Assembly (NCBI RefSeq): GCF_000971235.1
Contig: NZ_BBMB01000010.1
Coordinates: 1-64,000, forward strand
From: Demequina subtropica
GTDB taxonomy: Bacteria; Actinomycetota; Actinomycetes; Actinomycetales; Demequinaceae
DNA: 64,000 bases
Direction of reading: 5' to 3'
Part shown: piece after piece, positions 35,668-44,968 of the stretch
How the letters are laid out: every line of letters begins with the position of its first letter
Position numbering within the stretch: the first letter of the stretch is position 1
The notes under the pieces: model-generated
What the model saw: the letters and a program-made list of their open reading frames with translations, nothing else
What the model was told of the DNA's origin: nothing
Database searches by the model: none
Made by a program: the position numbers and the translations under genes

Positions 35668-36519
35668 CTACTTGAAGACGATGGTGCGGTGGCCGTCCAG
35701 CAGGATGCGGTGCTCCGCGTGCCACCTCACGGCCCTCGCGAGGGCGCGCCGTTCCACGTCGGCGCCGATCGCGGTGAGCGACTCGGGCGTGTAGGTGTGG
35801 TCCACGCGCTCGACGTCCTGCTCGATGATCGGGCCCTCGTCGAGGTCGGACGTGACGTAGTGCGCGGTCGCGCCGATGAGCTTGACGCCGCGGTCGTGCG
35901 CCTGGAAGTACGGCCGCGCGCCCTTGAACGAGGGCAGGAACGAGTGGTGGATGTTGATGATCCGCCCGCGCAGCGCGTCCGAGAGCTCGGGGGACAGGAT
36001 CTGCATGTAGCGCGCGAGCACGACCAGCTCGGCGTCCAGCTCCTCGACCAGGGCCAGCAGCGCGGCCTCCGCCTCGGCCTTCGTGTCCGCCGTGACGGGG
36101 ATGTGGTGGAACGGCTTGCCGTAGAACTCGGCCAGATCCTTGAGCGTGGTGTGGTTGCCCACCACGCCGACGATGTCGACCGGCAGCGTCTTCGCGCGCT
36201 CGCGGAAGAGCAGGTCGTTCACGCAGTGCGCGGTCTTCGACACCATGACGATGGTGCGCATGCGGCGGCCCGCGACGTCGAGGTCCCACGTCATCTCGAA
36301 CCGCGCGGCGATCCCGTCGACGGCCGCCTCGAGCTCCGCGAGCGGCGCGGCGGACGCGAACTCCACGCGCATGAAGAACAGGCCCGTGTCCGGGTCGCCG
36401 AACTGCTGCGACTCGGTGATGTTGCCGTCGTGCTCCGCGAGCACGCCCGAGACGGCATGCACGATGCCGGGGCGGTCGGGGCAGGACAGGCTGAGGACCC
36501 AGGACGATGCGTCGGTCAT
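35668..36519 (-). CDS. purU: Formyltetrahydrofolate deformylase
   Basis: A 283-residue enzyme that hydrolyses 10-formyl-THF to THF and formate. The N-terminal ACT domain (residues 5-85) starts WVLSLSCPDRPGIVHAVSG. The hydrolase domain has NIHHSFLPSFKGARPYFQA with catalytic Asn and His, and SDLDEGPIIEQDVERVDH with Asp. The start at 36519 follows a TAATCT box by a few bases, so the transcript is probably leaderless. It fits the one-carbon theme of the neighbouring glyA-folD and purN-purH genes. Confidence 0.95.
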   Translation of the reverse strand: MTDASSWVLSLSCPDRPGIVHAVSGVLAEHDGNITESQQFGDPDTGLFFMRVEFASAAPLAELEAAVDGIAARFEMTWDLDVAGRRMRTIVMVSKTAHCVNDLLFRERAKTLPVDIVGVVGNHTTLKDLAEFYGKPFHHIPVTADTKAEAEAALLALVEELDAELVVLARYMQILSPELSDALRGRIINIHHSFLPSFKGARPYFQAHDRGVKLIGATAHYVTSDLDEGPIIEQDVERVDHTYTPESLTAIGADVERRALARAVRWHAEHRILLDGHRTIVFK

Positions 36520-36603
36520 GACGCACAAGATTAGCGGGAACGACGCGCCGCGCCACGGGCGCGCGCATACCCGCTGGGGGTTCCGTCATGCCAGGATGGA
36601 TCC

Positions 36604-37143
36604 ATGAGCGAGGGCGATCAGATCCGCATCGATGTCGTCGGCACCCCGGACGCCGGCGAGCTCCTCACCCTGAGGCGCGCGGCTTTCGTGTCCGAGGCAC
36701 AGATCTTCAACGACCCCAACATCCCGGCGCTGACCCAGACGCTCGAGGAGCTGGTGGTCGACCTTCAGTCCGAGGACGTGGTGACGCTCGGCGCCTGGCA
36801 GGGGCACCGCCTCATCGGGTCGATCCGTGTGGGCATCGAGGACGACAAGGCGACCATCGGCCGCCTCGCGGTCGCCCCCGACCAGCAGGGCCAGGGCATC
36901 GGCACCCAGCTGCTGTTCGCGGTGCTCGCGTACCTGCCGGAGGACACGCGCGAGGTCTGGGTCTTCACGGGCCAGAACTCGAAGCACAACATCGCGCTGT
37001 ACAACAAGGCCGGGTACGAGCACCAGTTCGACCAGGTCGCGGGCGACCTCACCTACGCGTACCTGCGCAAGGTGCTCGAGGCCGGCGCGATCGTCGACGA
37101 CGAGGACGACGTCGAGGACGTCGCGGTGCGCGGGGAGAACTAG
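36604..37143 (+). CDS. GNAT-family N-acetyltransferase
   Basis: A 179-residue protein. The acetyl-CoA motif A is RLAVAPDQQGQGIGTQLLFA and motif B ends FTGQNSKHNIALYNKAGYEH. An acidic tail of about 20 residues closes the protein. The substrate is not apparent. It is separated from the next membrane-protein gene by 35 bp and could be co-transcribed. Confidence 0.87.
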   Translation: MSEGDQIRIDVVGTPDAGELLTLRRAAFVSEAQIFNDPNIPALTQTLEELVVDLQSEDVVTLGAWQGHRLIGSIRVGIEDDKATIGRLAVAPDQQGQGIGTQLLFAVLAYLPEDTREVWVFTGQNSKHNIALYNKAGYEHQFDQVAGDLTYAYLRKVLEAGAIVDDEDDVEDVAVRGEN

Positions 37144-37178
37144 CGCCGCCTGCCATCCACGGCGTCCGGGGAGGGACG

Positions 37179-38039
37179 ATGTCCTGGTACGAGTCCACCA
37201 TCGTCGAACCGGGGCGTGCTCCGACCCTGTGGCTGCTCGTCGGCTTCCTGGTGACATTCGCGCTCACGCGGTGGGTGACGCGGCGCATCCGAGCGCGCGA
37301 GCTGGCCGTCGCGCGCGGCGAGGCGGCGCCGGCCGAGGGCGGCGTCGTCTCGAACATCCACCTGGGCGGCGTGCACGTGCACCACCAGGTGTGGGGCATC
37401 CTGCTCGTGATGGTGACGGGCGTGCTCGAGTTCCGGTTCAGCCCCGCGTCCCCGTGGGTCGAGATCCTCGCCGCGCTCTTCGGCGCCGGCGCCGCGCTCG
37501 CGCTCGACGAGTTCGCGCTGTGGCTCCACCTCGACGACGTCTACTGGTCCGCGGAAGGCCGCAAGTCGATCGACGCGATCCTGGTGGCGGCGGTCATCGC
37601 GCTCGGCCTGCTGCTCGGCTCCTCGCCGGTGGGCATCGACCCCTCCGAGCAGAGCTCCGGCTGGGCCTTCGCGCTCGCGCTCGCGATCCACTTCACCCTG
37701 GTCATCATCACGGCGCTCAAGGGCAAGCGCGTGACAGCGCTCATCGGCGTGGTGCTGCCGGTCGTGTCCGAGGTCGCCGCGATCCGGCTCGCGAAGCCCA
37801 CCTCGTTCTGGGCGAGGCGCTTCTACAAGGAGAAGAAGATGGCCCGGGCGCGGCGCCGCTACTCCGAGGTCTACCAGCGCCGGTGGGACCGCATCCGCGA
37901 CCGCATCGGCGGCGCTCACGGGACCCGGCTCACGGCCGCCGTCGAGCGGCGGGTGAGCGACAGCATCGTCCGGGCGACGGAGGACGATGCGCCCGTGGCC
38001 GGCGCCGATCGCGGGCCTGCCGCGCGCGATGCGGGATAG
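37179..38039 (+). CDS. His-rich polytopic membrane protein, unknown
   Basis: A 286-residue protein with about six hydrophobic segments. Between helices 1 and 2 lies NIHLGGVHVHHQVWG with four His, and between helices 3 and 4 ALDEFALWLHLDDVYWSAEG, rich in Asp, Glu and His. Together they could form a metal site at the membrane surface (inference). The C-terminal 80 residues are basic and helical. Similar proteins exist in other actinobacteria to my recollection, but no function is known to me. The start has GGGGAGGG upstream. Confidence 0.78.
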   Translation: MSWYESTIVEPGRAPTLWLLVGFLVTFALTRWVTRRIRARELAVARGEAAPAEGGVVSNIHLGGVHVHHQVWGILLVMVTGVLEFRFSPASPWVEILAALFGAGAALALDEFALWLHLDDVYWSAEGRKSIDAILVAAVIALGLLLGSSPVGIDPSEQSSGWAFALALAIHFTLVIITALKGKRVTALIGVVLPVVSEVAAIRLAKPTSFWARRFYKEKKMARARRRYSEVYQRRWDRIRDRIGGAHGTRLTAAVERRVSDSIVRATEDDAPVAGADRGPAARDAG

Positions 38040-38065
38040 GCCCTGGCGCATCGCGCGTCCGTTGC

Positions 38066-38071
38066 TAGACT
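38066..38071 (+). promoter_or_regulatory. Probable -10 box of glyA-folD
   Basis: TAGACT sits 8 bp before the first stem of the ZTP riboswitch, the right distance for transcription to start at the aptamer. Confidence 0.5.
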
Positions 38072-38078
38072 CGGGCCT

Positions 38079-38193
38079 GCCGCAACTGGCGCAGTGGGCT
38101 CACCCACGGGGAGCGGCAAGGAGATCTCTCGACTGCTGGTCGCACGCCTGGGCCACTGGTCACCGGAAGCTACTTGCCGGCGACCTCGCCGGC
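38079..38193 (+). promoter_or_regulatory. ZTP (pfl) riboswitch controlling glyA-folD
   Basis: The outer stem is TGCCGC (38079-38084) with GCGGCA (38113-38118), enclosing the conserved AACTGGCG and, after a GTGGG/CCCAC stem (38094-38098, 38103-38107), GGGGAGC. The second conserved domain CGCCTGGGCC (38145-38154) follows after a variable linker. A hairpin GCCGGCGA-CC-TCGCCGGC (38176-38193) just before the start codon is the likely expression platform. The class senses ZTP/ZMP, which build up when 10-formyl-THF is short, and turns on one-carbon genes. Confidence 0.9.
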
Positions 38194-38212
38194 GGACAGG
38201 ACAAGGACAGTC

Positions 38213-39505
38213 ATGACGACCGACTCCAGCGCCACCGCAGCGGTGATGAACGCCACGCTGCAGGACTTCGACCCCGAGATCGCGCAGGTGCTCGACCGCG
38301 AGCTCGACCGCCAGCGCAACTACCTCGAGATGATCGCGTCCGAGAACTTCGTGCCGCGCTCCGTGCTGCAGGCCCAGGGCTCCGTGCTCACGAACAAGTA
38401 CGCCGAGGGCTACCCCGGCCGCCGCTACTACGGCGGCTGCGAGGAGGTCGACGTCGCGGAGACCATCGCGATCGAGCGCGCCAAGTCGCTGTTCGGTGCC
38501 GAGTACGCGAACGTGCAGCCGCACTCGGGCGCGACCGCCAACGCGGCCGTGCTGCACGCCCTCATCAACGCCGGCGACAAGATCATGGGCCTCTCGCTCG
38601 CGCACGGCGGCCACCTCACGCACGGCATGAAGCTCAACTTCTCCGGCAAGCTCTACGACGTCGCGGCGTACGGCCTCGACGAGCAGACGCACCGGATCGA
38701 GATGGAGCAGGTGCGCGAGCAGGCGCTCGCCGAGCGTCCCGACGTCATCATCGCCGGCTGGTCTGCATATCCGCGCCACCTCGACTTCGCGGCCTTCCGC
38801 TCGATCGCCGATGAGGTCGGCGCAAAGCTCTGGACCGACATGGCCCACTTCGCCGGCCTGGTGGCCGCGGGCCTGCACCCGTCGCCCGTGCCGCACTCGG
38901 ACGTGGTCTCGACCACCATCCACAAGACCATCGGCGGCCCCCGCTCGGGCATGATCGTGTCGCGCGACACCGTGCTCGCGAAGAAGCTCAACTCGGCGGT
39001 GTTCCCGGGCCAGCAGGGCGGCCCGCTCATGCACGTCATCGCAGCCAAGGCGGTCGCGCTCAAGGCCGCCGCCGGCGAGGAGTTCAAGGAGCGCCAGGAG
39101 CGCGTCCTCGAGGGCGCCCGCATCATCGCCGAGCGCCTCACGTCGCCCGACGCGATCGCGGCCGGCGTCAACGTCGTCACCGGCGGCACCGACGTGCACC
39201 TGGTGCTCGCGGACCTCCGCAACTCGCCGCTCGACGGCCAGCAGGCCGAGGACCTCCTCCACGAGGTCGGCATCACGGTCAACCGCAACGCGGTCCCGTT
39301 CGACCCCCGCCCGCCGATGGTCACCTCGGGCGTGCGCATCGGCACCGCGGCGCTCGCGTCGCGCGGCTTCGGCGCCGAGGAGTTCACCGAGGTCGCCGAC
39401 GTCATCGCCACGGCGTTCAAGGGCGGCGCCGACATCCCGGCGCTCCGTGCGCGCGTCGCGAAGCTGGCCGACGAGTTCCCGCTGTACGAGGGCCTCGCCC
39501 AGTGA
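38213..39505 (+). CDS. glyA: Serine hydroxymethyltransferase
   Basis: A 430-residue PLP enzyme that makes glycine and 5,10-methylene-THF from serine and THF. It shows [50 protein letters not shown] and the PLP Lys in [16 protein letters not shown]. The start is the ATG after an ACAAGGAC site behind the riboswitch hairpin. It overlaps folD by GTGA. It supplies the one-carbon units used by purN and purH. Confidence 0.96.
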   Translation: MTTDSSATAAVMNATLQDFDPEIAQVLDRELDRQRNYLEMIASENFVPRSVLQAQGSVLTNKYAEGYPGRRYYGGCEEVDVAETIAIERAKSLFGAEYANVQPHSGATANAAVLHALINAGDKIMGLSLAHGGHLTHGMKLNFSGKLYDVAAYGLDEQTHRIEMEQVREQALAERPDVIIAGWSAYPRHLDFAAFRSIADEVGAKLWTDMAHFAGLVAAGLHPSPVPHSDVVSTTIHKTIGGPRSGMIVSRDTVLAKKLNSAVFPGQQGGPLMHVIAAKAVALKAAAGEEFKERQERVLEGARIIAERLTSPDAIAAGVNVVTGGTDVHLVLADLRNSPLDGQQAEDLLHEVGITVNRNAVPFDPRPPMVTSGVRIGTAALASRGFGAEEFTEVADVIATAFKGGADIPALRARVAKLADEFPLYEGLAQ

Positions 39506-40401
39506 CGGCTCCCGCCGCCTCCGGGCCGCAGGTACTCGACGGCAAGGCCACCGCGGCCGCCATCAAGGGCGAGCTGAAGGACCGGGTCGACGCGCTGCGC
39601 TCGCGCGGCGTGACGCCCGGCCTCGGCACGCTCCTGGTCGGCTCGGACCCCGGTTCGACCTGGTACGTCAACGGCAAGCACGCGGACTGCGCCGAGGTGG
39701 GCATCGCCTCCATCCGTGAGGACCTGCCCGAGACCGCGACGCAGGAGGAGATCGAGGCCGCCGTGGCGCGTCTCAACGCCGACCCCGCGTGCACCGGCTT
39801 CATCGTGCAGCTCCCGCTCCCGAAGGGCATCGACACCAACCGCGTGCTCGAGCTCGTCGACCCCGACAAGGATGCGGACGGCCTGCACCCGACCAACCTG
39901 GGCCGCCTGGTGCTGCGCATCTCGGAGCCGGTGGAGTCGAGCCTGCCGTGCACGCCCAAGGGCATCATCGAGCTGCTCTCGCGTCACGGCGTCGACCTCC
40001 GCGGCAAGGAGGTCGTGGTCGTGGGCCGCGGCACCACCGTCGGGCGCTCGATCGGGCTGCTGCTCACGCGCAAGGACGTCAACGCGACCGTGACGCTGTG
40101 CCACACCGGCACCGCGGACCTCGCCGCCCACACGCGTGGTGCCGATGTGGTGATCGCGGCGGCCGGCGTCCCGGGCATCGTCTCCGGCGACATGGTCAAG
40201 GACGGCGTGGTGCTCGTGGATGTGGGCGTCTCGCGCGTCACCGACCCGGAGACCGGGAAGTCGAAGGTCGCCGGCGACATCGCGGCCGATGCGCGGGCCA
40301 AGGCGTCCTGGTACTCGCCCAACCCGGGCGGCGTGGGCCCGATGACCCGCGCGATGCTGCTCGCGAACGTGGTCGAGAGCGCGGAGCGCGCGCTCGGCTG
40401 A
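39502..40401 (+). CDS. folD: Methylene-THF dehydrogenase / methenyl-THF cyclohydrolase
   Basis: A 299-residue bifunctional enzyme that turns methylene-THF into 10-formyl-THF with NADPH production. The catalytic region is [17 protein letters not shown] with Lys, [11 protein letters not shown] follows, the Rossmann motif is [16 protein letters not shown] and the C-terminal [14 protein letters not shown] is present. It starts at GTG inside the glyA stop overlap, so both enzymes come from the riboswitch-controlled mRNA. Confidence 0.95.
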   Translation: MTAPAASGPQVLDGKATAAAIKGELKDRVDALRSRGVTPGLGTLLVGSDPGSTWYVNGKHADCAEVGIASIREDLPETATQEEIEAAVARLNADPACTGFIVQLPLPKGIDTNRVLELVDPDKDADGLHPTNLGRLVLRISEPVESSLPCTPKGIIELLSRHGVDLRGKEVVVVGRGTTVGRSIGLLLTRKDVNATVTLCHTGTADLAAHTRGADVVIAAAGVPGIVSGDMVKDGVVLVDVGVSRVTDPETGKSKVAGDIAADARAKASWYSPNPGGVGPMTRAMLLANVVESAERALG

Positions 40402-40421
40402 CCGCCGCATCGTCCACTGTG

Positions 40422-40455
40422 CGAGGGCCCGTCCGGATCTCCGGGCGGGCCCTCG
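40422..40455 (+). terminator. Terminator of glyA-folD
   Basis: CGAGGGCCCG (40422-40431) pairs with CGGGCCCTCG (40446-40455), with an inner CCGG/CCGG pair. An exact GGACGATGCG copy (minus strand, 40406-40415) lies between the folD stop and this stem. Confidence 0.8.
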
Positions 40456-40485
40456 GTGTCGGCGGGCGCAGGTACCGTATTCGCC

Positions 40486-41286
40486 ATGAGAATCGCTTCC
40501 GTCAACGTCAACGGCGTCCGCGCCGCCGCGAAGAAGGGCATGCACGAGTGGATCGCCGCGTGCGAGCCCGACGTCATGTGCCTCCAGGAGGTCCGCGCGC
40601 CGCTCGAGATCACCGCGGGGCTGATCGGCGAGGGCTGGCACGTGGTCGAGCAGGCGTGCGAGATCAAGGGCCGCGCGGGCGTCGCGATCGCCTCGCGCCT
40701 GCCGCTCACCGACGTGGTCGCGGGCGTCGACGCGCTCGGAGGCGAGATGGACGAGCCGGTCCACACCGGCCGCTGGATCGAGGCGACCGTCGAGTCGGCG
40801 TCCGGGCCCGTGCGCATCGTCTCCGTGTACATGCACTCGGGCACCGCGGGCACCCCCAAGATGGACCAGAAGTACGCGATGCTCGACGCCATGACCGCGC
40901 GCCTCGCGGTGCTGCGCGAGGAGCACGACCGCGTGGTGGTGATGGGCGACATCAACATCGCGCACACCGAGAACGACATCAAGAACTGGAAGGGCAACCT
41001 CAAGTCCGCGGGCTTCCTGCCCGAGGAGCGCGCCTACCTGGACCGCTGGTTCGACGCCGGCTGGGTGGACGTCCACCGCGCCCTCGAGGGCATCAAGCCC
41101 GGCCCGTACACGTGGTGGTCGCAGCGCGGCCAGGCCTTCGACAACGACTCGGGCTGGCGCATCGACTACCAGTACGCGAGCCCGCTGCTCGCCGCGAAGG
41201 CGACCGCCGTGCGCGTCGACCGCCAGGCGAGCTGGGACGCGCGCTGGACGGACCACGCGCCGCTGGTGGTCGACTACGCGCTGTAG
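40486..41286 (+). CDS. xth: Exodeoxyribonuclease III
   Basis: A 266-residue AP endonuclease/3'-5' exonuclease for base-excision repair. It shows ASVNVNGVRAAAKKG, the metal Glu in CLQEVRAP, MGDINIAHTENDIKN, RIDYQYASP and the catalytic DHAPLVVDY. The start is the ATG 6 bases after a TACCGTAT sequence, suggesting a leaderless mRNA. Its stop codon directly abuts the stop of the convergent galactokinase gene with no gap, so the two share no separate terminator. Confidence 0.94.
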   Translation: MRIASVNVNGVRAAAKKGMHEWIAACEPDVMCLQEVRAPLEITAGLIGEGWHVVEQACEIKGRAGVAIASRLPLTDVVAGVDALGGEMDEPVHTGRWIEATVESASGPVRIVSVYMHSGTAGTPKMDQKYAMLDAMTARLAVLREEHDRVVVMGDINIAHTENDIKNWKGNLKSAGFLPEERAYLDRWFDAGWVDVHRALEGIKPGPYTWWSQRGQAFDNDSGWRIDYQYASPLLAAKATAVRVDRQASWDARWTDHAPLVVDYAL

Positions 41287-42522
41287 TCAGACCTCGAGGA
41301 AGGTCGGCTGCGGGTAGCCCTGGGACACCAGCACGGCGTCCACCTGGTCGGCGATCTGCGCGATCGCGTTGGTCCTCACCAGCGCGACCACGCAGCCGCC
41401 GAACCCCGCGCCCGCCATGCGCGCGCCCAGCGCGCCCGCGGCGAAGGCCGTGTCGACCGCGAGATCCAGCAGCGGCGTGCTGACGCGGTAGTCCGCGGTC
41501 AGCGACTGGTGCGAGGCGAGCATGAGCGTGCCGATCTCGGTGAAGCGGTCATGCGCCGGGCCCAGGCCCGACAGCTCGGCGACGGTCGCCTGGACCCGCA
41601 TGCTCTCGGAGACGATGTGGCGCGCGCGGATCCGCGTCGCGTTGTCCTCGAGCGCGGCGACGCGGGCCAGGGCCTCGTCCCGCTTGAGCTCGCGCAGCGA
41701 CGGCAGCCCGAGGACGTCGGCGGCCCGGACCGCAGCCCGGCTGCGTCGCGCGTACGCATCGCGCCAGCCGTCGCGCCGCGGGCCCGTGTCGATGAGCAGC
41801 AGGCTCAGGCCGTACTCGTGGAAGTACAGCGGGTAGCGCGTGATGTGCGGCGGCATCTCGGAGAAGTCGAGCAGCGCGGCCTCGCCCTCCTCGCAGCGCA
41901 GCACCGTGTGCTGGTCCAGGCGCCCGCACGGGAAGCCCACGTACGTGTTCTCGGCCTCCCAGCACGCCTCGGCGAGCTCGACCGCGCCGGCCTCGGTGTC
42001 GAGAGCGAGGCCCCAGACCGCATCGGCCGCGCGCCCCACGGCCGCGCTGAGCGCCACCGAGGACCCCAGCCCGGTCCCGAGCGGAAGGCACGAGTCGATC
42101 GCGATGTCCATCCCGCCGATCGGGTACCCGCGCTCGGCGAGCGCCCACAGCACGCCAGCGACGCGCGACGGCCATCCCTCGTAGCCGGGCTCGAGCGCGC
42201 CGAGAGCGCCCTCCCATCGGGCGCCGGGTCCATCGACCTGCTCGCTGCGCGCGGCGACCACGCGGATCGCCTGGTCGTCGCGGCGCCGGGCGGCGACGAA
42301 GGTCCGATGCGGGGTGACGGTCGCGAGCGTGAGGCCGCCGCTGTAGTCCGTGTGGTCGCCCACGATGGTGAGGCGCCCGGGAGCGGAGACGCTCGCCTCG
42401 GGCTCGCCCTCGAAGGACTGCGCGAACAGCGCGCGCACGCGGTCGGCGCCCTCGTCGAGGCTCCAGGGCTCGAGCCGGCGAGGCGCGTCGTCGGGGGCGC
42501 GTGCGGTCACGGTGCACATCAT
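41287..42522 (-). CDS. galK: Galactokinase (GHMP family)
   Basis: A 411-residue sugar kinase. It has the signature SAPGRLTIVGDHTDYSGG (GEHTDYN-like), the GHMP phosphate loop PLGTGLGSSVALSAAVGR, the catalytic Asp/Arg region CGRLDQHTVL and the C-terminal GAGFGGCVVAL. Two adjacent ATGs at 42522 and 42519 are possible starts. The C. glutamicum-type Leloir partners galT and galE are not next to it, so its pathway place cannot be confirmed here. GDH in place of GEH at the signature is a mild deviation. Confidence 0.88.
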   Translation of the reverse strand: MMCTVTARAPDDAPRRLEPWSLDEGADRVRALFAQSFEGEPEASVSAPGRLTIVGDHTDYSGGLTLATVTPHRTFVAARRRDDQAIRVVAARSEQVDGPGARWEGALGALEPGYEGWPSRVAGVLWALAERGYPIGGMDIAIDSCLPLGTGLGSSVALSAAVGRAADAVWGLALDTEAGAVELAEACWEAENTYVGFPCGRLDQHTVLRCEEGEAALLDFSEMPPHITRYPLYFHEYGLSLLLIDTGPRRDGWRDAYARRSRAAVRAADVLGLPSLRELKRDEALARVAALEDNATRIRARHIVSESMRVQATVAELSGLGPAHDRFTEIGTLMLASHQSLTADYRVSTPLLDLAVDTAFAAGALGARMAGAGFGGCVVALVRTNAIAQIADQVDAVLVSQGYPQPTFLEV

Positions 42523-42590
42523 GCCAGCACGGACATCGGGGTGCGAAAGCGGACATGCCACAATGCGAGGGTCTAGCCGAGGAGGTCCTC

Positions 42591-43193
42591 ATGGCCCGCA
42601 AGAACGACGCGCCCGCACCCGAGCCTGCAGCCGACCCGGCACCCGAGCCCCAGCGGGACATGAGTGCAGGATCGGAGGCGGATCCCGCCACCATGTCCCG
42701 CCAGGAGCCGGGCGAGCCGGCCGGGCCCGCTCCGGTCGCATCGTCCGCGCCGCCGTCGGTCCTCGAGCGGGTGCGGAGCAACCGCACGGGGCCGCTCGCT
42801 GCGGGGTTGGGCGTCGCCTTCGCGGTCGCGCTGCTGCTCGCTGTGCTGGTCCCCAACGTGCCCAACCTCTACGCGCTGACGGTCCTGGGGCTGCTGCTCA
42901 CCGCGGCGGTCGGGTTCACCGTGCGCTACCTGTCGCACGAGCGCGACCTGATGGCGCAGGGGGCCGGTTTCATCGCGACCCTGCTGGGCATCCACATCAT
43001 GGGCGTGACCGGCACCATCGACACGACCGGCAGCGGGCTCGACGGTCTTCTGGGGCTCATCGGCGCCGAGGCGCCCGGCTTCGACGACGCGCTGCTCGGC
43101 GCGCTCGCGACCCCCGCGGTGTCCGCGGGCGGGGTGCTGTGCGGGCTGATCGCGGCGATCATCGTCGGCTGGGGGCCGCGCGACCGAGGCTGA
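42591..43193 (+). CDS. Membrane protein, unknown
   Basis: A 200-residue protein. Residues 1-65 are Pro/Ala/Glu-rich and probably disordered in the cytoplasm. Helices follow at about 70-90, 94-110, 122-140 and 170-192, with an external loop rich in Gly and Thr between the last two. No family is recognised. A GGAGG site lies 9 bases before the ATG. It is divergent from galK and convergent with mrp; its stop codon forms the base of the shared terminator. Confidence 0.72.
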   Translation: MARKNDAPAPEPAADPAPEPQRDMSAGSEADPATMSRQEPGEPAGPAPVASSAPPSVLERVRSNRTGPLAAGLGVAFAVALLLAVLVPNVPNLYALTVLGLLLTAAVGFTVRYLSHERDLMAQGAGFIATLLGIHIMGVTGTIDTTGSGLDGLLGLIGAEAPGFDDALLGALATPAVSAGGVLCGLIAAIIVGWGPRDRG

Positions 43194-43246
43194 CACCCCG
43201 GCCCCGGTCGGGACATCCGGGACTGAGCGTCCCGAGCCGGGGGTCA
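43191..43246. terminator. Bidirectional terminator including both stop codons
   Basis: TGACACCCCGG (43191-43201) pairs with CCGGGGGTCA (43237-43246) and TCGGGAC with GTCCCGA inside. The TGA at the left end is the stop of the rightward gene and the TCA at the right end is the stop of mrp on the other strand. Confidence 0.7.
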
Positions 43247-44368
43247 GCGCTTGACGGGGGTCACGCCCAGCGAGCGGCCCGCGAGGCCGCGCTGACGCGA
43301 CGTGAGCTTCCGGGCGACCTCACGCATGGCCGATGCGGCCGGCGAGTCGGGGTCCGAGACCACCACGGGCGTGCCCGCGTCGCCTGCCTCGCGCGCCGTG
43401 ATGTCGAGCGGGATCTGGCCCAGCAGCGGCACGTCCGTGCCGAGCACCTTGGTGAGGCGGCCGGCCACGGTGGCACCGCCGCCGGACCCGAACACCTCGA
43501 GCCGCGAGCCGTCCGCCTGCTCGAGCCACGCCATGTTCTCGACCACGCCCACCACGGACTGGGAGGTCTGCGTCGCGATCGCGCCCGCGCGCTCCGCGAC
43601 GCCCGCGGCGGCCGCCTGAGGCGTCGTGACCACGAGGATCTCGGCGTGGGGGAGCAACTGCGCGACCGAGATCGCGATGTCGCCGGTCCCCGGCGGGAGG
43701 TCGAGCAGGAGCACGTCGAGGTCGCCCCAGAACACATCGGCGAGGAACTGCTCGATCGCGCGGTGGAGCATCGGCCCGCGCCACACGACGGGCTGGCCCT
43801 CCGGCACGAACATGCCGATCGAGACCGCCTTGACCTCGTGCGCGATGGGCGGCAGGAGCATGTCGTCGAGGCGCGTGGGCTGCCCCTGGACGCCCAGCAT
43901 GCCGGGGATGGAGAAGCCGAAGATGTCCGCGTCGAGCACGCCCACCTTCAAACCGTCGGCAGCCATCGCGGCCGCGAGGTTCGCGGTGACGGTGGACTTG
44001 CCCACCCCGCCCTTGCCCGACGCGATCGCGTAGATGCGCGTCATGTTGCCGGGCTGGGTGAACTGGATGACGGGCTCGGGCTTGCCGCCGCGCAGCTTCG
44101 AGCGCAGCTCGAGGCGCTGCTCCTCGGACATCACGCCCAGCTCGATGCGCACGTCCTCGACGCCGTCGACGGTCAGCGTGGCCGCCTCGACGTCCGTGGT
44201 GATCCGCTCGCGCATCGGACAGCCCTGCGTGGTGAGGTCGATGCCGACCACGGCGAGCGCGCCGTCGACCTCGACCGAGCGGACCATGCCGATCTCGGTG
44301 ATGGGGCGGCGGATCTCGGGGTCGATGACCTTCGCGAGGGCGTCGTGGATGAGCTCGGCGGTAGGCAT
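43244..44368 (-). CDS. mrp: Mrp/ApbC-family iron-sulfur carrier ATPase
   Basis: A 374-residue P-loop ATPase. An N-terminal MIP18-like domain (residues 1-90) holds one Cys in TTQGCPMRER. The ATPase domain has the deviant Walker A IASGKGGVGKSTVTANLAAA, DADIFGFSIPGML and LLLDLPPGTGDIA. Family members carry and insert 4Fe-4S clusters. The C-terminal CxxC that binds the cluster in E. coli Mrp is missing: the equivalent stretch reads ENMAWLEQADGSRLEVFGSG. Actinobacterial relatives may share this, to my recollection. It lies in a conserved group with DUF1003 and MgtE_N-CBS genes. Confidence 0.92.
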   Translation of the reverse strand: MPTAELIHDALAKVIDPEIRRPITEIGMVRSVEVDGALAVVGIDLTTQGCPMRERITTDVEAATLTVDGVEDVRIELGVMSEEQRLELRSKLRGGKPEPVIQFTQPGNMTRIYAIASGKGGVGKSTVTANLAAAMAADGLKVGVLDADIFGFSIPGMLGVQGQPTRLDDMLLPPIAHEVKAVSIGMFVPEGQPVVWRGPMLHRAIEQFLADVFWGDLDVLLLDLPPGTGDIAISVAQLLPHAEILVVTTPQAAAAGVAERAGAIATQTSQSVVGVVENMAWLEQADGSRLEVFGSGGGATVAGRLTKVLGTDVPLLGQIPLDITAREAGDAGTPVVVSDPDSPAASAMREVARKLTSRQRGLAGRSLGVTPVKR

Positions 44369-44428
44369 GGGGTCAATCGTAGGCGCTCGGCCCGGACCGG
44401 CTGCGCGGTCGGGCGGACGATGCGGCGG

Positions 44429-44968
44429 CTACTTCGCGCGCCGCGTCGGCTTGGTGGGGCGCGGCTCCTCGTCGTCGTCGTCCTCGTCGTCGCGCAGCTC
44501 GTCGCGGAGCTCCTCGAGCAGGCCGCGCAGCTCCGAGCGGACGAAGTCGCGCGTCGCGGTCTCGCCGAGCGCCTGGCGCAGCGACGCGACCTCACGGGCG
44601 AGGTACTCGGTGTCGGCGAGCGAGCGGGCGGCCTGCTGGCGGTCCTGCTCGGCGGCCACGCGGTCGCGGTCGTCCTGACGGTTCTGCGCGAGCAGGATCA
44701 GGGGCGCGGCGTAGGACGCCTGCAGGGACAGCATCAGCGTGAGCAGCGTGAAGCCGAACGCGGCCGAGTCGAAGCGGTACTGCTCCGGCCCCCATGAGTT
44801 CCATGCGAGCCACGCCGCGCAGAAGAGGGTCAGCCAGAGCAGGAACTTGGGGGTGCCGAGGAAGCGCGCGATGCCCTCGACCACCACGCCCGCGCGGTCG
44901 GGGTTGCTCGAGCGGCGGCGGAAGAAGCCGCGCTCCGTGCCCTTGGGGCGGTCGAGCCGGTCAGCCAC
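44429..44968 (-). CDS. DUF1003 membrane protein
   Basis: A 179-residue protein. A basic N terminus (GTERGFFRRRSSNPD) precedes two helices, FLLWLTLFCAAWLAWNS and TLLTLMLSLQASYAAPLILL, followed by NRQDDRDRVAAEQD, the typical DUF1003 motif region. The C terminus is a predicted coiled coil ending in an acidic/basic tail. The start is GTG and overlaps the upstream MgtE_N-CBS gene by 8 bp, so the products are probably made together. The function of DUF1003 is unknown; its constant pairing with an MgtE-like sensor suggests a role in magnesium or ion balance. Confidence 0.88.
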   Translation of the reverse strand: MADRLDRPKGTERGFFRRRSSNPDRAGVVVEGIARFLGTPKFLLWLTLFCAAWLAWNSWGPEQYRFDSAAFGFTLLTLMLSLQASYAAPLILLAQNRQDDRDRVAAEQDRQQAARSLADTEYLAREVASLRQALGETATRDFVRSELRGLLEELRDELRDDEDDDDEEPRPTKPTRRAK

